Shown: one piece after another, positions 18,725-27,573 of the stretch | Layout of the letters: each line of letters opens with the position of its first letter | Numbering within the stretch: the first letter of the stretch is position 1 | DNA from: Amycolatopsis jejuensis | Lineage (GTDB): Bacteria > Actinomycetota > Actinomycetes > Mycobacteriales > Pseudonocardiaceae | NCBI RefSeq assembly: GCF_000717335.1 | Contig: NZ_JNYZ01000025.1 | Location: 62,001 to 126,000 of the forward strand | DNA: 64,000 nt | Reading direction: 5' to 3' | Notes under the pieces: model-generated | What the model was told of the DNA's origin: nothing | The model's database searches: none | Seen by the model: the letters and a program-made list of their open reading frames with translations, nothing else | Made by a program: the position numbers and the translations under genes

Positions 18725-19306
18725 TCACTCCCCGGTCCCGGGCAGGAACGGGTTGGTGGCGCGTTCGCGGCCGATCGTGGTGGCCGGTCCGTGGCCGGGC
18801 AGCACGACGGTGCCGTCGGCGAGCAGAAGCAGTGTGCGCAACGATTTCTCCAGGTCGGCGCCGGATCCGCCGGTACGCCCGACCGACCCGGCGAACAGCG
18901 TGTCCCCCGTGAACACCAGCCTGCCACCTTCGCCGGTCTCCGCGGTGAACGCCACCGACCCCGGCGTGTGCCCGGGCAGCTCGAGCACTCCGAGCTCCAG
19001 CCCGGCGACCTCGAACTCGGCGGGCAGCGGCAAGACCGGACCGTCGTACCACCCGGCGTCGCCCGCATGCAGCCGCAGCGGCGCATCCCACGCCCGCGCC
19101 AGCTCCGCGGCCGCCCCGATGTGATCGGGATGGCCGTGCGTGGCCAGCAGCGCGACGGGCGTCAGGTCGTGCTCGGCCAGCGCTTCGGCCAGCGGCGACG
19201 CAGCCTCCTCACCAGGGTCGATCACGACGCACGGACCCCCGGCAGCCGGGGCCAGCAGGTAACAATTCGACTGCAGCGGCCCCGCGGCGAACCCGGCGAC
19301 GAGCAC
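18725..19306 (-). CDS. MBL-fold metallo-hydrolase (glyoxalase II-like)
   Basis: A 193-residue metallo-beta-lactamase-fold hydrolase. The dinuclear zinc motif is ATHGHPDHIG; other ligands are in LPGHTPGS, FTGDTLF and LPGHGPAT. Glyoxalase II-type proteins hydrolyse thioesters such as S-lactoyl-thiols, but many actinobacterial paralogues lack a known substrate. In M. tuberculosis the equivalent gene (Rv2581c) also sits beside the relA-ppiB pair, so this location is conserved. An operon with the following membrane protein is likely. Confidence 0.9.
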   Translation of the reverse strand: MLVAGFAAGPLQSNCYLLAPAAGGPCVVIDPGEEAASPLAEALAEHDLTPVALLATHGHPDHIGAAAELARAWDAPLRLHAGDAGWYDGPVLPLPAEFEVAGLELGVLELPGHTPGSVAFTAETGEGGRLVFTGDTLFAGSVGRTGGSGADLEKSLRTLLLLADGTVVLPGHGPATTIGRERATNPFLPGTGE

Positions 19307-19440
19307 GAACCCCTCCTCCGGGAAGCGGCCTTGATCACGACCAGGAGAAGACTAGCCGCCCCTGTACGGAGTCCTCACAGGCTGTGCCCATACACTGCCG
19401 CTACCTCAGACTGTGACTCCGAGCGGAAACTGGAGGGCGG

Positions 19441-20319
19441 GTGGCGACCAACCAGCAGCGCCGAGAAGCCGCTAAGCGCAAACTCGAGCGGCAGCTCGTG
19501 CGCCGGGCGGAGCGGGCGAAGCGACGCAAGATCGTGGGCGCTGGAGTGGTCGGCGGTGTCGTCCTCATCGTCGCCGGTCTCGTGGTGTGGATCGTGAACA
19601 GCGGTGGCAGCAGCGACGAACCGGCCGCGGCACCGCCGTCGAGCTCGACGCCGCCGGTCCCGAGCGTCACGAACATCCCCACCCAGCGCACCGCGCTGCC
19701 GCAGCGCCCGAAGGCGCTGCCGAACCCGACCACGTGCTCGTACCCGGCAGACAGCAAGAGCGCACCGTCGGCGAAGAAGCCCACCGTGCCCGAAGGCAAG
19801 AACGTGTCTTCGAACGGCACCGTGAACGTCACGATGAAGACCGCACAGGGCGACATCCCGCTGACGCTCGACCGGTCGCTCGCGCCGTGCACCGTGCAGG
19901 CCTTCGAAAGCCTGGCGAAGCAGGGTTTCTTCACCGACACGATCTGCCACCGGCTCGGCGTGACCGACCTGCAGATGCTGCAGTGCGGCGACCCGTCCGC
20001 AAAGGGCGACGTGACCACCGACGGCCGCGGCGGCCCCGGCTTCACCGTGCCGGACGAGTTCATCGACGGAGAGAAGTACGGCCGCGGCATCCTCGCGATG
20101 GCCAACACCGGCCAGCCGAACAGCGGCGGCAGCCAGTTCTTCATGGTCTACGGCACCGCCGAGCTGCCGCCGCAGTACACGATCTTCGGCAGCATCTCCG
20201 ACGAGGGCCTCAAGGTCCTCGACAAGATCGCGAAGGCCGGCATCGGCGCCATCGGCCAGGACGGCTCCACCGGCGAGCCCAAGCAGCCGGTGAAGTTCAC
20301 CGCGGTCACGGTTTCCTGA
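19441..20319 (+). CDS. ppiB: Membrane-anchored cyclophilin-type peptidyl-prolyl isomerase
   Basis: A 292-residue protein. The cytoplasmic N-terminus is very basic (QQRREAAKRKLERQLVRRAERAKRRK) and is followed by one membrane helix (IVGAGVVGGVVLIVAGLVVWIV). A Ser/Pro linker then leads to the cyclophilin domain (residues about 125-290). The domain contains GFFTDTICHRL, GGPGFTVPDEF and NSGGSQFFMVYG. It probably catalyses proline isomerisation during folding outside the membrane. The position next to rel matches M. tuberculosis ppiB (Rv2582). GTG start with GGAGGGCGG immediately before it. Confidence 0.92.
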   Translation: MATNQQRREAAKRKLERQLVRRAERAKRRKIVGAGVVGGVVLIVAGLVVWIVNSGGSSDEPAAAPPSSSTPPVPSVTNIPTQRTALPQRPKALPNPTTCSYPADSKSAPSAKKPTVPEGKNVSSNGTVNVTMKTAQGDIPLTLDRSLAPCTVQAFESLAKQGFFTDTICHRLGVTDLQMLQCGDPSAKGDVTTDGRGGPGFTVPDEFIDGEKYGRGILAMANTGQPNSGGSQFFMVYGTAELPPQYTIFGSISDEGLKVLDKIAKAGIGAIGQDGSTGEPKQPVKFTAVTVS

Positions 20320-20338
20320 CCGCCGCGCCGGAGTTCGC

Positions 20339-21112
20339 CTAGCGGTAGGTGAACTCCGGCGCCCGGCGGTTGAGGAACGCGTCCACTCCCTCCGCGTAGT
20401 CCTCGCCGTGCAGCGCGGCCAGGCGGATGTCTTCCACCTCCTCGTCGGTGGTCTCCTGCCCGGCGGTGATCTTCTCGATGATCCGGTTCATCCCGCGGAT
20501 CGACGCCTGCGACCGTGCGCTCAGCGTGGCCGTGAACCGCTCGGTGGCCTGTTCGAGGTCCGGGAACACGTCGTTGACCAGGCCGATTTCCCGCGCCCGC
20601 CGGGCGTCCACCAGCTCGCCGGACAGCAGGAAGAACCGCGCGTGCGCCGGGCCGACCAGCGACACGAGCTGCCGGGTGGACGCGAAGTGGTACACGATGC
20701 CGAGCTTGGCCGGGGTGATGCCGAACCGCGCGTCTTCCGCGGCAAACCGGAAATCGCACGCGACCGCGACCTGGCAGCCGCCGCCGATGCAGTTGCCCCG
20801 TACCATCGCGACCGACGGCTTGCGCATCGCGGTGAGCGCCGCCACCGCGCCGTCCACTGCCTCGTCATAGGCCGCAGCCGCCTCGGCGGTGGAGCGCAGC
20901 TCGCGGAACTCGCCGATGTCCGCCCCCGCCGAAAAATGCCGTCCGGCCCCGGTGATGACGAGCACCTTCAGCTCCGGATCGGCCTCGACCCCGGCCACCA
21001 CACCGGGGATCGCCGACCACATGCCGTGCGTGATCGCGTTCATCTTCTCCGGCCGGGACAACGTCAGCCGGGCCACGGCCCCTTCGCGGGTGAGCTCGAA
21101 TCCGTCGGTCAT
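20339..21112 (-). CDS. Enoyl-CoA hydratase/isomerase family protein
   Basis: A 257-residue crotonase-fold enzyme. The CoA-binding oxyanion elements are HFSAGADIGEF and the GNCIGGGCQVAVACDFRFAAEDARFGITPAKLG segment. The hydratase glutamate expected in the second region is represented by D/A residues (ACDFRFAAEDARFG), so the exact reaction (hydratase, isomerase or other) is uncertain. Monocistronic by spacing. Confidence 0.88.
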   Translation of the reverse strand: MTDGFELTREGAVARLTLSRPEKMNAITHGMWSAIPGVVAGVEADPELKVLVITGAGRHFSAGADIGEFRELRSTAEAAAAYDEAVDGAVAALTAMRKPSVAMVRGNCIGGGCQVAVACDFRFAAEDARFGITPAKLGIVYHFASTRQLVSLVGPAHARFFLLSGELVDARRAREIGLVNDVFPDLEQATERFTATLSARSQASIRGMNRIIEKITAGQETTDEEVEDIRLAALHGEDYAEGVDAFLNRRAPEFTYR

Positions 21113-21167
21113 GCGAGCACATTAGCCGCAACCCCCGACGTTTTCTCCGGCCCTGTGACGTGATCGC

Positions 21168-22190
21168 CTACCCGGACAGCCGCGCCGTCAGCTCGCCCCG
21201 GCTGCGCACGCCGACCTTGCCGAACACCGACTTCAGGTGGTCCTGCACGGTGTTCGCGGAAATCCCGAGCCGCGCCGCGATGTCCGAAGTGGACAGTCCG
21301 CCGAGGACCTCGCGGCACACGTCGCGTTCACGCGCGGTCAGCCGGTACGCCGCGAGCAGCACGCCGAGCAGCTCGGCACCGGACGCGCGTTCGATCGTCA
21401 CCACGGTCTCCCCCGCGTCCTCGTCCGAGACCAACCTGCTGGCGTGCAACACAATCCAGCCGCCGCGGGCGTCGCGGACGCGCGCCCGGAAGGTACCGCT
21501 CGCCGCCGCCTGCGCGCCCACCACCACTGCCCGCAGCATCACCGCGAACCGGCCTTCGGCGATAGCGTCCAATTCGGACTCCCACTTCCCCGCCCCGGCA
21601 GTCGCCCCGCGCCGCCGGCCGTCCGGGCCGACCACGATGATCGCCGGGTCCGCTTTCGCCGTGCCGACGCGAGCCCGCGCCGCGACGCGGGTCGCCGCCG
21701 CGAGGGTCGGCCCGATCGAGCTCAGGAACTCCACCTCGCGGTCGCTGAACTCGCCGCGCCGCACCAATCCGGCCGCGGCCCAGCAGGTGCCGTCCGCGCG
21801 GAAGCCGACGCGCAGCTCGTGATCCAGCCCCAGCGGCCGCCACACCTGCGCCCACCGGCCGCTGCGTTCACGCTCGCGGCGGGGCAGGTCGGACAGCCGC
21901 GCCACCGGCACCGGACGCCGGGCCAGCTGCGCGAAGGTGTGCGGTTCGGCGCCGTCGTACTCATACGTCGCCAGCAGTGGTTCGTACTCCCCCGGAATCC
22001 GGGCGCGGCCGCTGGTCATCGAGCTGATCACCGCGGTGTCCGGGTCCAGCGACGCCCAGCAGGTCAGCTCCGTGGGCACGATCCGCTCGACCAGCTCGAT
22101 GGCCGCCTCGTGCAGCTCGGCGACCCCGTAGCCCGCCGCGGCGAGAGCCGCCAGCTCCCGCCGTACAGTCTGTGCCCGGCCTTCCCACAC
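21168..22190 (-). CDS. LuxR-family transcriptional regulator with N-terminal GAF-like domain
   Basis: A 340-residue regulator. The C-terminal 65 residues are a LuxR helix-turn-helix (LTARERDVCREVLGGLSTSDIAARLGISANTVQDHLKSVFGKVGVRSRGEL). The N-terminal part has GAF-like features (ATAVISSMTSGRARIPGEYEPLLATYEY, HELRVGFRADGTCWAAAGLVRR). The GTG at 22190 is preferred because the frame farther upstream runs into the divergent cupin gene; a TACTTT -10 sits 5 nt before it. It faces the cupin/DUF1304 pair across a perfect dyad and is likely their regulator. Confidence 0.88.
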   Translation of the reverse strand: MWEGRAQTVRRELAALAAAGYGVAELHEAAIELVERIVPTELTCWASLDPDTAVISSMTSGRARIPGEYEPLLATYEYDGAEPHTFAQLARRPVPVARLSDLPRRERERSGRWAQVWRPLGLDHELRVGFRADGTCWAAAGLVRRGEFSDREVEFLSSIGPTLAAATRVAARARVGTAKADPAIIVVGPDGRRRGATAGAGKWESELDAIAEGRFAVMLRAVVVGAQAAASGTFRARVRDARGGWIVLHASRLVSDEDAGETVVTIERASGAELLGVLLAAYRLTARERDVCREVLGGLSTSDIAARLGISANTVQDHLKSVFGKVGVRSRGELTARLSG

Positions 22191-22222
22191 GGACGAAAGT
22201 ATGCGCCGCCCCGCCACCCCCC

Positions 22223-22246
22223 GGTATCCCGGATTTACGGGATACC
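22223..22246. promoter_or_regulatory. Perfect GGTATCCCG dyad between luxR-type gene and cupin
   Basis: GGTATCCCG and CGGGATACC are exact complements 6 nt apart, lying between the two divergent promoters (-10 elements TACTTT on the minus strand at 22196-22201 and TACCTT on the plus strand at 22266-22271). Size and symmetry fit a dimeric regulator. Confidence 0.65.
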
Positions 22247-22278
22247 CCGTCCCGCGCGGCGAACCTACCTTCGGCGGC

Positions 22279-22710
22279 ATGACTCTCCGCAGCGCGGGCG
22301 ATGGCCCGGAACTCGACACGAAAGACGCGACGGTGACCGTCAAAGCCGCCGCCGCGGACACCGGCGGGTACGAACTCTTCGAGGTCGACGCACCCCGCGG
22401 CCCCACCGTGCCGCCGCACACCGACCCGTGGGACAAGGGCTTCTACGTCCTGCACGGCCGCCTCACCGTCTACGTCGACGGCGAACTCCACGACCTCGGC
22501 CCCGGCGCGTTCGTGCACATCCCGGCGGGTACGCCCAACACCTTCACCGTGCACACGCCGTCCGCGAAATTCCTCGTCGTCACCCCCAACGACGGGATGG
22601 GCCGGTTCTTCCGCGAAATCGACGGAACGGTCCCGGACGACGCGCCATGGACGCTGCTGGGCGACATCGCCGCACGGCACGGGGTCAGGTTCGAGGAGAA
22701 AGCATCGTGA
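22279..22710 (+). CDS. Cupin-domain protein
   Basis: A 143-residue single cupin. Cupin motif 1 is PHTDPWDKGFYVLHGRLTVYVDGE and motif 2 is GAFVHIPAGTPNTFTVH, giving a His-Glu/Asp metal or ligand pocket, though the usual motif-1 glutamate is replaced by K/G residues. The ATG at 22279 is favoured since a TACCTT -10 lies 7 nt upstream, implying a leaderless message. Its stop overlaps the GTG of the next gene (GTGA). The ligand is unknown. Confidence 0.82.
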   Translation: MTLRSAGDGPELDTKDATVTVKAAAADTGGYELFEVDAPRGPTVPPHTDPWDKGFYVLHGRLTVYVDGELHDLGPGAFVHIPAGTPNTFTVHTPSAKFLVVTPNDGMGRFFREIDGTVPDDAPWTLLGDIAARHGVRFEEKAS

Positions 22711-23108
22711 ACGTCGTAGCGCAGGTTTTCGCCGGGGTCGCGGTGCTGGTGCACCTGCTGGCTTTCACCTGGGAAGTGCTGCTGTTCGAGCGTCCGGGCG
22801 TGCACGCGGGCATCTTCCGGATTCCGGCCGAGAACCTGCCCGCAACCCGGCTGTGGTCCTTCAATATCGGCTGGTACAACCTGTTTCTCGCCGGTGGCCC
22901 GGTGACCGGCCTCGTGCTGCTGCACACCGGCGACCCCACGGCCGGGCGCGTGCTCGTCCTCTACAGCTGCGCGTTCATGATGCTCGCCGGGATCGCTTTG
23001 GGCGTCTCGGACCTGCTCGCCCTGAGCCGTCCCCGCGGCGCCGGACGCGGCGGTGCCTTGGCACAAACCGTGCCGCCGCTGGCCGCCCTCGTCGCCCTGG
23101 CTTTCTGA
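22707..23108 (+). CDS. DUF1304 family membrane protein
   Basis: A 133-residue protein with four membrane helices (VVAQVFAGVAVLVHLLAFTW, NIGWYNLFLAGGPVTGLVLL, VLVLYSCAFMMLAGIALGV, VPPLAALVALAF). The opening, E in the first helix and the conserved FNIGWYNLFLA segment fit DUF1304. Its role is unknown. It is translationally coupled to the cupin gene through a GTGA overlap, so the cupin may process or sense something handled by this membrane protein. A GAGGAG ribosome site is present. Confidence 0.82.
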   Translation: MNVVAQVFAGVAVLVHLLAFTWEVLLFERPGVHAGIFRIPAENLPATRLWSFNIGWYNLFLAGGPVTGLVLLHTGDPTAGRVLVLYSCAFMMLAGIALGVSDLLALSRPRGAGRGGALAQTVPPLAALVALAF

Positions 23109-23109
23109 G

Positions 23110-25467
23110 CTACGACGCCGACGTCACCCGGTACACGTCGTACACACCCTCGACCCCGCGGACCACCTTCAGCACGTGCCCGAGATGCTTCGGATCGCCC
23201 ATCTCGAAGGAGAACCGGCTCACCGCCACCCGGTCCCGCGAGGTGGTGACCGACGCCGACAGGATGTTGACCTTCTCGTCGGCCAGGACCTTCGTGACGT
23301 CCGAGAGCAGCCGGTGCCGGTCCAGCGCCTCGACCTGGATCGCCACCAGGAACACCGAGGACGACGACGGCGCCCACTCGACCTCCACCAGCCGCTCGGG
23401 CTGCGTGCGCAGGTCGTCGGCGTTCGTGCAGTCCGTGCGATGCACGCTCACACCGCCGCCGCGCGTGACGAAACCGAGGATCTCGTCGCCGGGCACCGGG
23501 GTGCAGCAGCGCGCGAGCTTGGTCCACACGTCGCTGGCGCCCTTGACGATCACCCCGACGTCGTTGGACCCGCGGCGACGCGTGACCGTGGACGGCGTGG
23601 CCCGCTCGGCCAGCTCCTCCTCGGCCTCCTCGACGCCGCCGATGAGCGCGACCAGCCGCTGTACGACGTGTTTCGCGCTCGTGTGGCCCTCGCCGACGGC
23701 CGCGTACAGCGACGAAATGTCGCCGTGGCGCAGCTCCTTCGCGACCGAACCCATCGACTCGGCCGACACGAGCCGCTGAATCGGGAGCCCGACCTTGCGG
23801 ATCTCCTTGGTGATCGCTTCCTTGCCCGCGTCGATGGCCTCGTCGCGGCGTTCCTTGGCAAACCACTGCCGGATTTTGGCGCGCGCCTTGGGCGAACCGG
23901 CGAACTGCAGCCAGTCTCGGCTCGGCCCGGCGTTCTCCGCCTTGGACGTGAAAATCTCGACGACCTCGCCGTTTTCGAGCTTCCGCTCGAGCGCGACGAG
24001 CCGGCCGTTCACGCGGGCGCCGATGCAGCGATGGCCGACCTCGGTGTGTACGGCGTACGCGAAGTCGACCGGCGTGGAATCCGCAGGCAGCGTGATCACG
24101 TCGCCCTTCGGCGTGAACACGAAGATCTCGCGCGCGGCCAGCTCGTACCGCAGCGATTCGAGGAAATCACCCGGGTCCGCGGCCTCGCGCTGCCAGTCGA
24201 GCAGCTGGCGCATCCACGCGATCTCGTCCAGCTCCATGCCGTTGCTGCCGGTGTGCGTACCCCTGGTTTCCTTGTACCGCCAGTGCGCCGCGATGCCGTA
24301 CTCCGCGGTGCGGTGCATGTCGTACGTCCGGATCTGCACCTCGAGCGGCTTGCCGTCCGGCCCGATCACGGTGGTGTGCAACGACTGGTACACGCCGAAC
24401 CGCGGCTGTGCGATGTAGTCCTTGAACCGCCCGGGCACCGGCTGCCAGAGCGCGTGCACGACCCCCATCGCGGCATAGCAGTCGCGCACGTCCTCCACGA
24501 GAATCCGCACGCCGACCAGGTCGTGGATGTCATCGAGGTCGCGGCCCCGGACGATCATCTTCTGGTGGATCGAGTAGTAGTGCTTCGGCCGCCCCTCGAC
24601 TTTCGCGGTGATCCGCGACGACACGAGGTTGCCGGTGAGGTCCGCAATCACCTTGCGCAGGTAGGTATCCCGCGACGGCGCGCGATCCGCGACGAGCCGC
24701 ACGATCTCGTCGTATTTCTTGGGCTGCAGAATGGCGAACGCGAGGTCCTCGAGCTCCCACTTGACCGTGGCCATGCCGAGCCGGTGCGCAAGCGGGGCCA
24801 GGACTTCAAGCGTCTCGCGAGCCTTGCGTGCCTGCTTCTCCGGCGGCAGGAACCGCATGGTGCGCATGTTGTGCAGCCGGTCGGCGAGCTTGATGACGAG
24901 GACCCGCGGGTCCTTCGCCATCGCGATCACCATCTTGCGAATGGTCTCGGCCTCGGCCGACGTACCGAGCTTGACCTTGTCCAGCTTGGTGACCCCGTCG
25001 ACGAGCTCGCCGACCTTGTCCCCGAAATCGGCTTGCAGCTGCTCCAGCGAGTAGCCGGTGTCCTCGACCGTGTCGTGCAGAAGCGCCGCAACGAGTGTAG
25101 TGGTGTCCATGCCGAGCTCGGCGAGAATAGTGGCGACCGCGAGCGGATGCGTGATGTACGGATCACCGGACTTGCGCCGCTGGTCGCGGTGCAGCTCCTC
25201 GGCAACGTCGTAGGCCCGCTGGAGCTGCCCGAGGTCGGCATTGGGATGCAGCTCGCGGTGGATGACGGCAAGCGGCTCGAGCACCTGCTTGACCGGCGCC
25301 GCCCGCTGCGCCGTGATCCGCCGCGCAAGCCGAGCCCGCACCCGACGAGTCGCCGAAGGACTGGGCGCCGCACCGTTCGCCTTCGGCGGCACCCCATGCG
25401 TCCCGGCGTCCCCGGTAGCCCCACCTTTGGCGGCGACCTCGGCGTCGAGCTCCTGGCTCACCCGCAC
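23110..25467 (-). CDS. rel: Bifunctional (p)ppGpp synthetase/hydrolase Rel
   Basis: A 785-residue stringent-response enzyme. The hydrolase HD domain (residues about 75-225) has HDTVED and the upstream YITHPLAVA. The synthetase domain has [13 protein letters not shown] and the [21 protein letters not shown] substrate loop. TGS ([30 protein letters not shown]) and C-terminal zinc-finger/ACT regions ([20 protein letters not shown]...[20 protein letters not shown]) follow. Both active sites look intact, so synthesis and breakdown of (p)ppGpp are expected. The N-terminal 50 residues are Ala/Pro-rich. It stands between ppiB and apt as in mycobacteria. Confidence 0.98.
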   Translation of the reverse strand: MRVSQELDAEVAAKGGATGDAGTHGVPPKANGAAPSPSATRRVRARLARRITAQRAAPVKQVLEPLAVIHRELHPNADLGQLQRAYDVAEELHRDQRRKSGDPYITHPLAVATILAELGMDTTTLVAALLHDTVEDTGYSLEQLQADFGDKVGELVDGVTKLDKVKLGTSAEAETIRKMVIAMAKDPRVLVIKLADRLHNMRTMRFLPPEKQARKARETLEVLAPLAHRLGMATVKWELEDLAFAILQPKKYDEIVRLVADRAPSRDTYLRKVIADLTGNLVSSRITAKVEGRPKHYYSIHQKMIVRGRDLDDIHDLVGVRILVEDVRDCYAAMGVVHALWQPVPGRFKDYIAQPRFGVYQSLHTTVIGPDGKPLEVQIRTYDMHRTAEYGIAAHWRYKETRGTHTGSNGMELDEIAWMRQLLDWQREAADPGDFLESLRYELAAREIFVFTPKGDVITLPADSTPVDFAYAVHTEVGHRCIGARVNGRLVALERKLENGEVVEIFTSKAENAGPSRDWLQFAGSPKARAKIRQWFAKERRDEAIDAGKEAITKEIRKVGLPIQRLVSAESMGSVAKELRHGDISSLYAAVGEGHTSAKHVVQRLVALIGGVEEAEEELAERATPSTVTRRRGSNDVGVIVKGASDVWTKLARCCTPVPGDEILGFVTRGGGVSVHRTDCTNADDLRTQPERLVEVEWAPSSSSVFLVAIQVEALDRHRLLSDVTKVLADEKVNILSASVTTSRDRVAVSRFSFEMGDPKHLGHVLKVVRGVEGVYDVYRVTSAS

Positions 25468-25546
25468 CTCCAGCCTTCGTGCTTCGTGCGGACCTGCGAA
25501 CCTCCAGGGTAACCGCTAGCAGCCACCCTCTCCCGGCGACCATGCC

Positions 25547-25593
25547 GTGAAGGCCACCTTCACGGAATCTGATTCCCTGAAGGTTCCCTTCAC
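25547..25593. repeat. Palindrome A, copy 2 (47 bp)
   Basis: GTGAAGGCCACCTTCA...TGAAGGTTCCCTTCAC, imperfect in the left arm (GGCCACC against GGTTCCC). The inner part reads CTTCA/TGAAG where the other copies read CATCA/TGATG. It lies between rel and apt, both on the minus strand. Confidence 0.88.
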
Positions 25594-25690
25594 GGACTTC
25601 AAACCCACCACCCACCCGGCCGCACCGACGCACCCCGTCGGCACCGGGCACCCAGCCCCCGCCCTGCACCCCGATCCGAAGCCCAAACAC

Positions 25691-25774
25691 GTGCGGAGGG
25701 TGCTTGTCAAGGCATCTTTCCCGCCTTGACAAGCACCCTCCGCACGTCGTCACAATCCAGCTTCGGGGTGCCCC
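25691..25774. repeat. Palindrome B, copy 2, with conserved 3' tail
   Basis: GTGCGGAGGGTGCTTGTCAAGG, loop CATCTTTCCCG, then the full complementary arm (25691-25745), followed by GTCGTCACAATCCAGCTTCG and GGGTGCCCC. The inner stem, loop and tail are identical to copy 1 at 10375, but the outer stem sequence is entirely different and still pairs. Confidence 0.88.
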
Positions 25775-25806
25775 CACGCAACAGTTGCCAGGACCCAACC
25801 CGAACG

Positions 25807-26322
25807 TCAAACAGTCCGCAACGCCCGAACCTCACGCCCGAGCACCGCCCGACCCCCCAACCCAGCCAGCTCCAGTACCACCGAAACCCCACTCACCACA
25901 GCCCCGGCGTCCTCCAGCAACTTCCCGGTAGCCGCCACCGTCCCCCCGGTGGCCAGCACATCATCCACCACCGCCACCCGCTGCCCGGGCCGCACCACCC
26001 CAGCAGGCAACTCGACACTCGCCGTCCCGTACTCCAGCGAGTACTCCACCCGCCCAGCCACCGACGGCAATTTCCCCGGCTTCCGGATCAGCACCACCCC
26101 GAGACCCAGCGAGTACCCGACCGCAGCAGCCAGCAGAAACCCCCGAGCTTCCACCCCGGCAACCAGATCAGCCGCCGGGTCGAGCGTCGACGCCAGCCCC
26201 CCGACCACCGCGGCAAACCCAGGCCCATCCGCGAACAACGGACTCAGATCCCGGAACAACACCCCCGGCTCCGGAAAATCCGGCACCTCGGCAATCAAAT
26301 CGAGCGCCGCCGAAAGCTCCAT
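25807..26322 (-). CDS. apt: Adenine phosphoribosyltransferase
   Basis: A 171-residue purine-salvage enzyme making AMP from adenine and PRPP. The core opens with DFPEPGVLFRDLSPL, followed by the flexible-loop region LIRKPGKLP and the PRPP motif VAVVDDVLATGGTVAA. The ATG at 26322 lies 5 nt after the secF stop, so translation is probably coupled. The order secD-secF-apt-rel is the same as in mycobacteria. The 3' third of the gene drifts to more A- and C-ending codons. Confidence 0.96.
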   Translation of the reverse strand: MELSAALDLIAEVPDFPEPGVLFRDLSPLFADGPGFAAVVGGLASTLDPAADLVAGVEARGFLLAAAVGYSLGLGVVLIRKPGKLPSVAGRVEYSLEYGTASVELPAGVVRPGQRVAVVDDVLATGGTVAATGKLLEDAGAVVSGVSVVLELAGLGGRAVLGREVRALRTV

Positions 26323-26327
26323 CCCGC

Positions 26328-27572
26328 TCAGCGCTTCTTCCTCCCCGCCGGACGAGCCTTGGGCGTCCGCGCCGGCACCCCGGCCGCGGCCGCAAGGGCC
26401 TTCTCCCGGCGCAGCTCCGCAGCCAGCTGATCGTCGTCCGTCGCGTCGAACTCGCCCTCGGCCTCCCGCTTCGCCGCCTTGGCCCGGCGCGCGACCACCC
26501 GGTCCGCCTGCTGCCGATACTGCGGGTCCCGCATCTTGAGGTCGACCAGCAGCGGCGTCGCCAGCGCAACCGACGACAACACCCCGACCAGCGTCCCGGT
26601 GAGCTGCACCAGCGCCAGATCCTGCAGCGTGCCCGACCCGAGCAGCACGTACCCGACGATCAGCAGGCCCAGGATCGGCAGCAGCGCGATGAACGCGGTG
26701 TTGAACGACCGCATCAACGTCTGGTTCAGCGCCAGGTTGGCCGCCTCGCCGTACGTCCGCCTGCTGAGCCCGAGCAGGCCCCGCGTGTTCTCGCGGACCT
26801 TGTCGAACACCACCACCGTGTCGTACAGCGAGAACCCGAGGATGGTGAGCAGGCCGATCACCGTCGCGGGGGTGACCTCGAAGCCGACGATCGAGTACAC
26901 CCCGGCGGTGACCAGGATGTCGTGCAGCAGCGAGATGAGCGCCGCCACCGCCATTCTCGTGTCGAAGTAGATCGCCAGGAAGATCACCACGGCGACCAGG
27001 AACACCACCAGCGCGATGAATGCCTGCCGCGAGATCTCGCCGCCCCACGACGCGCTCACCGCGCTGTCGCTGATCGCCTGCTCGGTCGGCTGGCCGTTGC
27101 GGCCGATCGGCCCGAGGTCCTCGAAGATCTGCTTCTTGACCTTCGCCACCTGGTCGGGCTCGAGGGCTTCGGACCGCGTCTGGATCGTCGTGGCCGCACC
27201 GGTGCCGACGGTCTGGGTCTCCGCCGGTGCTTTGCCCAGCGCGGTGTTGTACGACTTGATCACCTGCTCCGTGGTGATCTGGCCGTGGGTGCCGTGCGCG
27301 GGCAGCTGGATCTGGGTACCGCCCTCGAACTCGATGCCGAGGTGGAAGCCGCGGAACACCATCGACCCGAGGCACACCAGCACCAGCGCCGCGAAGAACA
27401 GGTACCAGCGCTTGCGTGCGCCGACGATGTCGAGCGCACCCGTGCCCACGTACAGCCGGTGGAAGAAGCTTTCCTTCTTGGCGGGCTTGCCGGACCGAAC
27501 CGGTTTACCGGACTCTGCCGCGTCGCCCTCCGGGCGCTCCGACGTGACGCCTGCGGTTTCTTCGTCGCTCAC
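26328..27572 (-). CDS. secF: Protein translocase subunit SecF
   Basis: A 414-residue membrane protein with six predicted helices and a large periplasm-side P1 domain (FRGFHLGIEFEGGTQIQLPA...). The C-terminal RND-type core contains GFSLYDTVVVFDKVRENTRG. It acts with SecD and YajC to pull secreted proteins across the membrane using proton motive force. The N-terminal 40 residues are hydrophilic and the C-terminus has a long charged tail. It starts at GTG 27572, one base after the secD stop. Confidence 0.97.
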   Translation of the reverse strand: MSDEETAGVTSERPEGDAAESGKPVRSGKPAKKESFFHRLYVGTGALDIVGARKRWYLFFAALVLVCLGSMVFRGFHLGIEFEGGTQIQLPAHGTHGQITTEQVIKSYNTALGKAPAETQTVGTGAATTIQTRSEALEPDQVAKVKKQIFEDLGPIGRNGQPTEQAISDSAVSASWGGEISRQAFIALVVFLVAVVIFLAIYFDTRMAVAALISLLHDILVTAGVYSIVGFEVTPATVIGLLTILGFSLYDTVVVFDKVRENTRGLLGLSRRTYGEAANLALNQTLMRSFNTAFIALLPILGLLIVGYVLLGSGTLQDLALVQLTGTLVGVLSSVALATPLLVDLKMRDPQYRQQADRVVARRAKAAKREAEGEFDATDDDQLAAELRREKALAAAAGVPARTPKARPAGRKKR

Positions 27573-27573
27573 G

